Of a DNA stretch of 64,000 nucleotides, positions 36,142 through 44,176 are shown piece after piece. Both the position numbers and the translations under genes were made by a program. The stretch comes from Vreelandella andesensis (lineage in GTDB: Bacteria; Pseudomonadota; Gammaproteobacteria; Pseudomonadales; Halomonadaceae), in NCBI RefSeq assembly GCF_003989795.1, contig NZ_RZHG01000002.1, positions 62,001 through 126,000 of the forward strand, in the 5' to 3' direction. The notes beneath the pieces were generated by a model. That model saw only the letters and a program-made list of their open reading frames with translations. It was not told the DNA's origin and made no database searches. How positions within the stretch are numbered: the first letter of the stretch is position 1; each line of letters begins with the position of its first letter.

Positions 36142-37188
36142 ATGAATGAATGGGTTGTTGAGATGGGCACGTTTTTGATTCAAGCCATCTTGCTGATGGT
36201 GATAATTGGCATCGTGCTAACGGTAGTGATGCGTAATAAGGAAAGTGGGGATAATAGTCTCAAGCTAAGCGTAGAGTCGCTCAATGACCAGCGCCGCTCT
36301 CGCGGGCGTAAGCTTCGCGTTATCACCACAGAACAAGGTGCACGGAAGAAGTTGGTAAAAACGTTACGTAAAGAAGAGAAGTCAAAGCACAAGGCCGCTA
36401 AGCAAGGTAAAGGAGAAGCCCAAAACTCTCAGAAAGTATGGGTGCTGGACTTTCATGGTGACCTCAAGGCTTCACAAACCGAAACGTTTGCTCAAGAAGT
36501 GTCTGCCATTATCGATGTTGCAGCGGCCGACGATGAAGTTATTGTGCGCTTAGAGTCAGCGGGTGGACTCGTTCATGCTTACGGTTTGGCAGCAGCGCAG
36601 CTTGACCGTCTTCAAGGGGCAGGGCTAACTACCACGGTGTGCATCGATAAAGTAGCCGCCAGCGGCGGTTATATGATGGCGTGCACGGCTAACCATATCA
36701 AAGCTGCGCCATTTGCCGTCATAGGCTCTATTGGCGTGGTGGCTCAGGTTCCGAACATTCATCGCCTACTGAAACGCAATGATATCGATGTTGAGCTGCT
36801 AACCGCGGGTAAATATAAACGTACACTGACCGTGCTAGGAGAAAATACCGAAGAAGGCCGTGATAAGTTTATTGATGACTTGGAGAACACACATCGCTTG
36901 TTTAAAGAGTACGTATCTCAGCATCGCCCCAACATGGACATTGATGCGTTAGCCACGGGTGAAATTTGGTATGGCAGTGAAGCGTTAGAACAGAAACTGA
37001 CAGACAGTATCGGTACCAGTGAAGCGTATTTAGTGGAACGTATGGCACAGGCTCAGGTTTACAGCGTAAAGCTTGAACCGCCGAAAACCTTTAGCCGCAA
37101 GGTGGGTTTGGCTGTGTCGGCGGGTGTCGAACAAGCCATTGTTAAAGGGCTTGGATTGATCGATGCGGCTGGCTGGCAGCGTCGGTAA
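36142..37188 (+). CDS. sohB: SohB, membrane-anchored S49 peptidase
   Basis: 348 residues. Two N-terminal hydrophobic segments (one clear helix near 9-30), a Lys-rich linker, and a S49 domain with catalytic Ser in AASGGYMMACTAN and Lys in TAGKYKRTLTVLGENTEEGR. Length equals E. coli SohB (349). It cleaves proteins in the periplasm or membrane. The GACAGGAG site lies before ATG 36142. Confidence 0.92.
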   Translation: MNEWVVEMGTFLIQAILLMVIIGIVLTVVMRNKESGDNSLKLSVESLNDQRRSRGRKLRVITTEQGARKKLVKTLRKEEKSKHKAAKQGKGEAQNSQKVWVLDFHGDLKASQTETFAQEVSAIIDVAAADDEVIVRLESAGGLVHAYGLAAAQLDRLQGAGLTTTVCIDKVAASGGYMMACTANHIKAAPFAVIGSIGVVAQVPNIHRLLKRNDIDVELLTAGKYKRTLTVLGENTEEGRDKFIDDLENTHRLFKEYVSQHRPNMDIDALATGEIWYGSEALEQKLTDSIGTSEAYLVERMAQAQVYSVKLEPPKTFSRKVGLAVSAGVEQAIVKGLGLIDAAGWQRR

Positions 37189-37204
37189 TTGATCTGAGCG
37201 GTCG

Positions 37205-37525
37205 CTAAGCGGCGTAGTGGTTCGCCAGGGTGTCAATAATCGCCTTGGCGCTTTCACTGCTTAATGAGTAGTAAATGGTTTGCGATTCTCGGCGGGTGTT
37301 TACCAACTGATCGCGGCGCAAAATGGCCAAGTGTTGGCTTAACGCTGACTGGCTTAGTGTCAACTGCTGATTGATATCAGTGACTGAAAGCTCTTTTTCA
37401 GCCAGAAGACAGAGAATTTGCAGTCGTTTTTCATTTGCTAGTGCTTTAAGCAGGTTGGCCCCCGCTTCAATGGCGTGGCAGTCATGTTCCAGCAAACGGG
37501 CAGCAGCGCTAGTAGAAGCAGACAT
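37205..37525 (-). CDS. ArsR-family regulator, BigR/YgaV-like
   Basis: 106 residues with a winged helix (LTLSQSALSQHLAILRRDQLV recognition region). LKALANEKRLQILCLLAE places a Cys where the sulfur-sensing ArsR proteins BigR, YgaV and SqrR have their first reactive Cys. Their second Cys near the C-terminus is absent, but another Cys lies at the N-terminus (HDCHAIEAG). It may sense redox or sulfide, or use a different chemistry. Divergent from prpE, convergent with sohB. Confidence 0.82.
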   Translation of the reverse strand: MSASTSAAARLLEHDCHAIEAGANLLKALANEKRLQILCLLAEKELSVTDINQQLTLSQSALSQHLAILRRDQLVNTRRESQTIYYSLSSESAKAIIDTLANHYAA

Positions 37526-37807
37526 GAGGATCTCCCTACACGGTTGTGGCAGCGTTGTTATAGGTTATTAAGGCATCGTCGCGTCGCGAGGATCAGTTGC
37601 TTAATGATCAGTAATTTAGCGGTGTTTGTCCAAGCGCTGGTTTAACGATCTATCAATGGTAGTAATGCATGGCGTTGTCAACAATGTTGCTAGGTGCATA
37701 GCGCTTTAGTCGCGATTTATCCCATAGTATGAGGGTGTAAAGGCTGTTTAGTTTATAAAGTGTCAACAATTGGCTACTTTCATTGACACAATAAAGGCAA
37801 TTCCACC

Positions 37808-39724
37808 ATGGGCCTCTACCAGCAAACTTATCAGCAATCAGTTGAACACCCCGAAACCTTTTGGGCGGAGCAGGCTAAGCGCCTGCCTTGGTTCAAATTT
37901 CCTTCCACTATTCTTTCCTATGATGATCAGCAACACGCTCGCTGGTTCGACGACGGTGAGCTGAATATCTGCTATGCGGCGATCGATTATCATGTAGAGC
38001 AGGGAAGGGGCGATCAGCCAGCTATTTTATGGGATTCTCCCGTTACCCAATCAAAGCAAACGATTACCTATCAGGCGCTGCGTGATCGTGTCGCGCACTT
38101 TGCGGGAGGGCTGGCTAGCCTTGGCGTGACGAAGGGTGATCGAGTGGTTATTTACATGCCGATGGTGCCTGAGGCGCTCATCGCTATGTATGCTTGTGCC
38201 CGATTAGGAGCGGTTCACTCAGTAGTATTTGGCGGTTTCGCACCCCACGAACTAGCGGTGCGCATTGAAGATGCCGAGCCCAAAGTCGTCATTGCCGCTT
38301 CCTGTGGCATTGAGGTAGATAAAGTTCTTCCCTATAAGCCTATTATTGACAAAGCCATTTCGCTAAGCAGCTTTAAGCCGGATGCCTGCGTTGTATTTCA
38401 ACGTGATGCCCATTGCGCGGAACTTCATGAGGGAGATCATGATTGGCAGGCGCTGGTGGCGGATGCTCCGTTTGTTGACTGCGTACCTGTGAAAGCGACC
38501 GATCCTCTCTATGTGCTTTATACCTCTGGAACGACAGGCAAACCCAAGGGGGTAATGCGTGACACCGGTGGTTATGCCGTCGCGCTAGCATATTCAATGG
38601 AAGCAATTTATGCCCTAAACCCTGGTGATGTCATGTTTACAGCGTCAGACGTGGGGTGGGTGGTAGGGCACTCTTATATTGTCTATGCGCCACTGCTAAG
38701 AGGGTGTACCACCGTGGTCTATGAGGGAAAACCTGTTAAAACACCGGATGCAGGCGGTTTTTGGCGGTTAATCGACGAATATAAAGTGAAAAGCTTTTTC
38801 ACTGCACCAACTGCCTTCCGCGCGATCAAGAAGGAAGACCCTGATGCCAAACTCTTGGAGAATTATGACATCAGCAGTCTTGAACATTTATACGTCGCGG
38901 GCGAACGTTTAGACCCACCAACGTTCCATTGGCTGGATGACCTGCTGGATGTGCCGGTGATCGACCACTGGTGGCAAACTGAAACGGGCTGGCCTATTGC
39001 GGCAAACTTACCTGGCATTGAATCTACGCCAACTAAAGCAGGCTCGGCAACCTTCCCAGTGCCAGGTTTTAACGTGCAGATTTTGGATCGTGACGGAGAG
39101 CAAACAGCGTCAATGCAGCAGGGCAGCGTGGTAATAAAACAGCCACTTCCGCCAGGTTGTCTAACCGGTATCTGGCGTGATCCTCAGCGTTTTCACAGCG
39201 CCTATATGGCGGCCTACCCAGGCTATTACCTCACTGGTGATGGTGGCTATTTCGATGAAGAAGGGTACTTGTTCATCATGGGTAGAACCGATGACGTGAT
39301 CAACGTCGCTGGGCATCGTCTCTCCACCGGTGAGATGGAAGAAATCGTCGGTGCACACCCCGCGGTGGCAGAGTGTGCTGTGATTGGTATTCACGATGAT
39401 CTCAAAGGCCAGTTACCAGTCGGGCTGGTAATCACCAAAGATGGTTTCGATGGCGATGAAGCAATGCTAGAAGCGGAACTGATCAGCCGGGTACGAGAAC
39501 ACATTGGGCCGATCGCTTGTTTTAAGCAGGTGTTGGTCGTCAATCGGCTGCCGAAAACTCGCTCGGGTAAAATATTGCGCAAATTGCTACGTAATATCGC
39601 TGACGGTAAATCGTTCGGGATTCCCTCAACTATTGATGATCCGACCAGTTTAGAAGACGTACATGCGGCGATGCGCGAGCGTTCTGTTGGGGCGTCGGAT
39701 CAAGCTAAGTCGCTCGACGTATAA
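37808..39724 (+). CDS. prpE: Propionyl-CoA synthetase / acetyl-CoA synthetase-like
   Basis: 638 residues. Adenylation motif YTSGTTGKPKGVMRDTGG, substrate pocket DHWWQTETGWPIAANLPG, and the lysine-acetylation site PKTRSGKILRKLLRNIADG. The MGLYQQTYQQSVEHPETFWAEQA start and overall length match PrpE (628 in E. coli). It converts propionate, and probably other short acids, to acyl-CoA. Not linked here to the methylcitrate cycle genes. AAAGG precedes ATG 37808. Confidence 0.9.
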   Translation: MGLYQQTYQQSVEHPETFWAEQAKRLPWFKFPSTILSYDDQQHARWFDDGELNICYAAIDYHVEQGRGDQPAILWDSPVTQSKQTITYQALRDRVAHFAGGLASLGVTKGDRVVIYMPMVPEALIAMYACARLGAVHSVVFGGFAPHELAVRIEDAEPKVVIAASCGIEVDKVLPYKPIIDKAISLSSFKPDACVVFQRDAHCAELHEGDHDWQALVADAPFVDCVPVKATDPLYVLYTSGTTGKPKGVMRDTGGYAVALAYSMEAIYALNPGDVMFTASDVGWVVGHSYIVYAPLLRGCTTVVYEGKPVKTPDAGGFWRLIDEYKVKSFFTAPTAFRAIKKEDPDAKLLENYDISSLEHLYVAGERLDPPTFHWLDDLLDVPVIDHWWQTETGWPIAANLPGIESTPTKAGSATFPVPGFNVQILDRDGEQTASMQQGSVVIKQPLPPGCLTGIWRDPQRFHSAYMAAYPGYYLTGDGGYFDEEGYLFIMGRTDDVINVAGHRLSTGEMEEIVGAHPAVAECAVIGIHDDLKGQLPVGLVITKDGFDGDEAMLEAELISRVREHIGPIACFKQVLVVNRLPKTRSGKILRKLLRNIADGKSFGIPSTIDDPTSLEDVHAAMRERSVGASDQAKSLDV

Positions 39725-39761
39725 ATTAATTGTTGTTAGTAGTGTTGGAGTGGTGAATAAC

Positions 39762-39789
39762 GTCGCCCAGGCAGGTGGGCGACTTTAAT
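39762..39789 (+). terminator. Terminator after prpE
   Basis: GTCGCCC-AGGCAGGT-GGGCGAC followed by TTTAATT, 37 bases after the prpE stop. Confidence 0.7.
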
Positions 39790-39811
39790 TACCTAACGGA
39801 AAGCGTATAAT
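39781..39811 (+). promoter_or_regulatory. Promoter of yhhQ
   Basis: A perfect -10 TATAAT at 39806-39811 lies 33 bases upstream of the riboswitch stem. The -35 region is weak (GACTTT at 39781), so the assignment rests on the -10. Confidence 0.45.
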
Positions 39812-39843
39812 GCGCGCCCCAGTGGCGTTAACAGCGCTTTTAT

Positions 39844-39880
39844 GAGGGTTCCCTAACCCCTCGGACTTGCAAAAAAAGGC
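39844..39880 (+). promoter_or_regulatory. preQ1-I riboswitch of translational type
   Basis: GAGGG (39844-39848) pairs with CCCTC (39858-39862) around the loop TTCCCTAAC, then follows GGACTTGC and the A-rich tail AAAAAAAGG. This matches the preQ1-I aptamer layout (GGGUUCCCUAACCCC-type stem-loop plus A-rich strand), close to the Thermoanaerobacter aptamer with AAGG at its end. CCCT in the loop can pair with the tail AGG to make the pseudoknot, which hides the Shine-Dalgarno sequence of the ATG at 39889. The gene behind it, yhhQ, is a known preQ1-I target family. Matched by eye, not by covariance model. Confidence 0.72.
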
Positions 39881-39888
39881 CAACCTGC

Positions 39889-40557
39889 ATGTTTTGCTTA
39901 ACCGACACACAGCATCGCCGTTGCCTCTTGGTAATGGTCGCGTTTCATATTGGTATTATCGCCGCTAGTAACTACCTGGTTCAGCTCCCGTTTACCCTGT
40001 TTGGTTTCCACACGACGTGGGGGGCGTTTAGTTTTCCTTTTATCTTTCTAGCGACTGACTTAACCGTTCGTTTGTTCGGTAAAGGGCCTGCCCGCTCGAT
40101 CATACTGCGCGTCATGTTTCCAGCGTTGGTGGTTTCCTACGTTGTTTCGGTCATTTTTCCACGGGGTAGTTTTGCGGGTATTGAAGCCTTGGGGGAATGG
40201 AATTTATTTGTTGCTCGTATTGCACTAGCCAGTTTTCTCGCCTATGTATTGGGCCAGTTACTCGATGTGCACGTTTTTGATCGTCTTCGTCAGTGGGCTT
40301 GGTGGGTTGCTCCCGTTTGTTCCACGGTATTGGGTAATCTTGCGGACACTTTTACTTTCTTCTCGACCGCGTTTTATAACAGTCCAGACGCTTTTATGGC
40401 TGAACATTGGGTAGAAATAGCGGTTGTCGACTACGCCATTAAGCTGGGTATTAGTCTATTGTTTTTCCTTCCTTTGTACGGCCTGCTGCTAGCGTGGCTA
40501 ACGCGCCGGTTAGTCGTGTGGACAGGGCAAACCGACGCATCACCCCGTACCGTATAA
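39889..40557 (+). CDS. yhhQ: Queuosine precursor transporter YhhQ
   Basis: 222 residues, about six membrane helices, with the VUT/COG1738 pattern: WGAFSFPFIFLATDLTVRLFG and GNLADTFTFFSTAFY. It imports queuosine precursors (preQ0/preQ1). The riboswitch in its leader fits: the tail AAGG serves as the ribosome site nine bases before ATG 39889. Length equals E. coli YhhQ (221). Confidence 0.9.
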   Translation: MFCLTDTQHRRCLLVMVAFHIGIIAASNYLVQLPFTLFGFHTTWGAFSFPFIFLATDLTVRLFGKGPARSIILRVMFPALVVSYVVSVIFPRGSFAGIEALGEWNLFVARIALASFLAYVLGQLLDVHVFDRLRQWAWWVAPVCSTVLGNLADTFTFFSTAFYNSPDAFMAEHWVEIAVVDYAIKLGISLLFFLPLYGLLLAWLTRRLVVWTGQTDASPRTV

Positions 40558-40625
40558 TGGCTAAGCACATAGACGACGCCTACAGACGATGTCTACATAC
40601 GTTGTATACAGACTAAGGAGCCTGC

Positions 40626-41432
40626 ATGACTAACCATGCCAGTGTTGATCTCTATGTTATCGATTTACCCGCTGAGTCAGATGACGACGATCAGCTGCCC
40701 GTTGTAGTGATCCACGGCTTATTGGGTAGTGCTGATAACTGGCGTTCGCACTTAAAGGTTTGGCAGCGCAGCCGTCGGGTGATTGCCGTTGACCTTCGCA
40801 ACCATGGCCGATCCCCCCATGTGGAAGGGATGAGCTATACCGCGATGAGCCAAGATGTCCTAACGACACTTGATAAGCTTGGGGTTGAACGTGCACATGT
40901 ACTGGGCCACTCGATGGGTGGAAAGGTGGCTATTACGCTGGCGCGTATGGCCCCTGAGCGTTGTGCGTCACTCATGGTGGCGGATATTGCGCCGGTGGCT
41001 TATCAGCATGGGCACGACGATGTATTTGCCGCACTTGAGCGTGTAAGCGCGGGTAAACCCACCAATCGTCGTGAAGCAGACGCCTTATTGGCTGAGCACG
41101 TCGACTCCCGTCCAGTTCGGCTGTTTTTGGCCACTAACCTAGTGCGTAATGAGCAAGGTGAGATGGAGGTTCGCGTTGGGTTGGATGAAATTCAACGTGG
41201 CTACGAAGCGATTATCGGCAAGCCAGATGGTGATCGTGCTTTTGATGGGCCAACCCTAGTCTTAAAAGGCGCTGATTCGCACTACGTCGCCGATGATATG
41301 TTGCCAGCGCTACGCGAAGTGTTGCCGCGTGCCAAAATAGTAACGCTCAAAAACGCCGGGCACTGGCTTCATGCAGATCAGCCAGAGGCGTTTCAGCAAG
41401 CGGTTGATACGTTTATTGCCGCTCATTCGTAG
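40626..41432 (+). CDS. ybfF: Alpha/beta hydrolase YbfF-like esterase
   Basis: 268 residues. HGLLGSADNW (oxyanion region), nucleophile elbow GHSMGGKVA, and a final NAGHWLHADQPEAF with the catalytic His are the YbfF pattern; Asp lies in GADSHYVAD. Length is near E. coli YbfF (254). Hydrolyses short acyl esters or acyl-CoA in vitro. AAGGAG precedes ATG 40626. Confidence 0.88.
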   Translation: MTNHASVDLYVIDLPAESDDDDQLPVVVIHGLLGSADNWRSHLKVWQRSRRVIAVDLRNHGRSPHVEGMSYTAMSQDVLTTLDKLGVERAHVLGHSMGGKVAITLARMAPERCASLMVADIAPVAYQHGHDDVFAALERVSAGKPTNRREADALLAEHVDSRPVRLFLATNLVRNEQGEMEVRVGLDEIQRGYEAIIGKPDGDRAFDGPTLVLKGADSHYVADDMLPALREVLPRAKIVTLKNAGHWLHADQPEAFQQAVDTFIAAHS

Positions 41433-41447
41433 CGCATACATGGAAGG

Positions 41448-42833
41448 CTAGAGCGGCGACACCGTAAGGTTGTGCCGCTCAGGTTCACGTAAAAAACGGG
41501 TTAGGATGCGATAGGTATCTACATCAAACGTGGGGGCGTTACCTTTCAGCCCCCGGGCACCCTGTTTAGTCGAAGCGCAGCCTAAATAGCACCAGTGATC
41601 GACCACATGATGGCTGGTTGGGCCGTTCTTACGACTTTTCTCGCGAATTATGATCCGACCCGGCCATGGCCAGGTGTCTACTTGAAAAGAGGCTAGCGCC
41701 TCCTGAGCGCGTTGCGTGTGGTCTTGAAGCGGCTCTTGCCCACAGCAGGCTCCCTTGCACTTGCCTAGCTGGTTAGCAAAACAGCGTCCTGTCCCCTTAT
41801 CTAGTCCCAGTACCTGCGGACAAAGCTGATGCGCTTCGGCAATACTGCGCAGTGCATCTTTGGCTTCCTTGGCGCTGCGAAATAACCCAAAAAGTTTGCC
41901 TGGCTGTGGCTGGCTAATCGCTTTGCCACTGACCAACGCTGGGCAAACATGGTCGGTTGGCCAATACCAAGTCTTTAAATGCCCTTGGCGGCGCAGCTGA
42001 CGGTTCATGATCGGCATTAGCGCTTTGACCAGTTGGGCTTCTCTCAGCTGCGCGCTTAAATCGCCAGCGGTCTCTTCCCACTCAATATGCTGTATTTGTT
42101 GGGCAAGGCGCATCTCTTTGTCATCTTGATGGTCGCGTTGAAAATGGCCAAGTACGCGGCTGCGTAAATTGATGCTTTTGCCAACGTACAACGGAAGGCG
42201 ATTGTGACCATAAAATAAATACACCCCTGGCGAGGCGGGAAGCCCTGTTAGCTGTTCGCTAGGCAAGTGGGCGGGTAGGCTACGATGGCGTTGCTCATCG
42301 GCAAGGGCTGTTTGCCAGCTAGCGTCGTCATACTGCTGTTGCCAAGCTTGCCACAGTTTCCAAAGCGCAGCAGCATCATCTTCTGCTCGATGCTGGCGTG
42401 CCTGCTGAATGTCGAAGTGGGCCAATAGTGCCCGGAGATTATGTTTGGGCAGCTCAGGCATCAAGCGGCGGGAAATGCGCAGTGTGCACCTGAGTAGCGG
42501 CTGATATGTAATGTCGGCGCGTTTGAACTCATTGCGAAGAAAGCTGGCGTCAAATCGCGCATTGTGGGCCACCAGGCAATTCTCGCCGAGCCATTCACGT
42601 AAAACGATCGCAATAGTCTTAAAAGAGGGTGCATCAACCAGCATGTCGTCATAAATTCCGGTGATCTGGCTAATGTGGGAAGGCACGCTGGTGCCTGGGT
42701 TGATCAGGCTGACCCAACGATCTGCTACCTTACCTTTAATTATCTTTAGTGCAGCAATTTCGGTAATGCGATCACGCGTTGCACGGGTGCCTGTCGTCTC
42801 GACATCAATGAAAATCAGCGGTTTATCATTCAT
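41448..42833 (-). CDS. DEDDh exonuclease fused to GIY-YIG (Cho/UvrC-like) nuclease
   Basis: 461 residues. The N-terminal domain (1-165) has FIDVETTGTRATRDRITEIA, HNARFDASFLRNEF and HRAEDDAAALWKLW, a complete DnaQ-like exonuclease. It is followed by a GIY-YIG domain (about 200-280: GVYLFYGHNRLPLYVGKSIN LRSRV) and a Cys-containing tail (CFANQLGKCKGACCG) like the UvrC/Cho region. Cho makes 3' incisions in nucleotide excision repair; the fusion, known from several bacteria, would pair incision with resection. It has a typical GGTGTTC upstream and stands alone. Confidence 0.85.
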   Translation of the reverse strand: MNDKPLIFIDVETTGTRATRDRITEIAALKIIKGKVADRWVSLINPGTSVPSHISQITGIYDDMLVDAPSFKTIAIVLREWLGENCLVAHNARFDASFLRNEFKRADITYQPLLRCTLRISRRLMPELPKHNLRALLAHFDIQQARQHRAEDDAAALWKLWQAWQQQYDDASWQTALADEQRHRSLPAHLPSEQLTGLPASPGVYLFYGHNRLPLYVGKSINLRSRVLGHFQRDHQDDKEMRLAQQIQHIEWEETAGDLSAQLREAQLVKALMPIMNRQLRRQGHLKTWYWPTDHVCPALVSGKAISQPQPGKLFGLFRSAKEAKDALRSIAEAHQLCPQVLGLDKGTGRCFANQLGKCKGACCGQEPLQDHTQRAQEALASFQVDTWPWPGRIIIREKSRKNGPTSHHVVDHWCYLGCASTKQGARGLKGNAPTFDVDTYRILTRFLREPERHNLTVSPL

Positions 42834-42861
42834 AAGGTGTTCGTATTACTACCTTTTTTAG

Positions 42862-44028
42862 TCAGCGTACATCTGTCAACGCATGCGGATTAATGGCTAG
42901 CCGTGAAACGGGTAATACCGTTTCGGTAATTCCTGCTTGCTGAAGATACTGCTCAAAGGCTTCATAGCGACGGACATCAAGTGCCGCCGGACTAATAGCA
43001 ATGCGCCGCAGAAGATCGTGCCAGGCGTTCTCGTTAATTGTATTGTCCAGCACTGGATGGCTGCTAATCAGCAGCGACCATGCTGCCTCCGGGTTTTCGA
43101 TGATCCAGTTGCTAGCCTCTTCCAGAGCAATAACAACACGTGACCAAGTGGCTGCTCGTTTTGTCACGGTGTCGCTATTAGCCAGTAGTATCAAGCCGTC
43201 ATGGCGCGGAACATCGATATCGTTATAACGCACTGTATGGGTGACGATTCCATCTGATGCCAGTTGTTGTGGCAATGAGTGATAAAAACCGTCAGCGATG
43301 GCATTAACTTGGCCTTCTCGCAGGGCGCTGGCGGCATTGAAATGAACACTTGCAGGCGGGATGAAGTCGTCGATTTGGCGCAGCGAGCTGGGCACCAGTT
43401 GGTTCACCAACACATCACGCCCTTCGCGGGTGGAAAAGCCATAATTCAAGCCGGCGAGTTGATCGGTAGTTTCGTTTGTAGGGGGATCTCCCACCACAAT
43501 AACCGCGTTTAACGGGGTCTCAATCAGTGTGGCAATTCGGGTAATAGCGGCGCCATCGTGAGCGTGTAAATGCAGCAGCGGCTGGCGGGTTAATGCCAAA
43601 TCAACTTCACCTGCGGTTAAAAGTTTAATCGCAATGGAGGGGTCTGCGGGTGTTAATAAGTCAATGTCGAGCTCTTGAGCGGCAAATAAACCGCGCTGCT
43701 TTGCCACAATTATTGCGGCGTGCTGGAGGCTGATATGCCAATCTAACATTAGAGAAAGCTGCTTTGGTGGCGGCGGGTCCAATGGCGGTGGTGGTATCAG
43801 CGTCATACTGGGGGCTTCTTCTTGTTCAACTCCCTCTGCTGCCGTTTCATTTTCTGAGAGCGACCACAAGCCAGGAGGCAGTATCACCTCCCCATCAAGC
43901 AACAGTGGTTCATTATTACTCACTGTTTCGTTTTCTTTGTTTGCGTAAGTAGCTGTAATTGAAAAAAATAAAAAAACACTTAACGTTAGAAATACGAGTG
44001 AACGGGTACGCAAAAAAGCGTTCAACAT
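42862..44028 (-). CDS. NMT1/THI5-like periplasmic binding protein
   Basis: 388 residues from ATG 44028, chosen because AGTAAAGG lies just upstream; the longer frame to 44094 adds a non-signal-like start. A signal peptide (LVFLTLSVFLFFSITATYA) and a Pro-rich linker (IPPPPLDPPPPK) precede the NMT1/SsuA-type fold: LDWHISLQHAAIIVAKQRGL FAAQELDI and GEVDLALTRQP. Family members bind thiamine precursors, taurine or nitrate. No ATPase or permease is adjacent, so the partner is unknown. The Pro-rich spacer is unusual. Confidence 0.75.
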   Translation of the reverse strand: MLNAFLRTRSLVFLTLSVFLFFSITATYANKENETVSNNEPLLLDGEVILPPGLWSLSENETAAEGVEQEEAPSMTLIPPPPLDPPPPKQLSLMLDWHISLQHAAIIVAKQRGLFAAQELDIDLLTPADPSIAIKLLTAGEVDLALTRQPLLHLHAHDGAAITRIATLIETPLNAVIVVGDPPTNETTDQLAGLNYGFSTREGRDVLVNQLVPSSLRQIDDFIPPASVHFNAASALREGQVNAIADGFYHSLPQQLASDGIVTHTVRYNDIDVPRHDGLILLANSDTVTKRAATWSRVVIALEEASNWIIENPEAAWSLLISSHPVLDNTINENAWHDLLRRIAISPAALDVRRYEAFEQYLQQAGITETVLPVSRLAINPHALTDVR

Positions 44029-44176
44029 AACCTTTACTCCAGATGGTATAACGCCGGAGTTTAGCTGTGAGGTGAAGGATCTGGCTAGCCCCAAAAAGCG
44101 ACAAGCCTAAGTAGCTCAGTAAATTGTACGGCGGCATGTAATAATAGATCGGCATTGGTGGGTGAGACGGAGAGAC

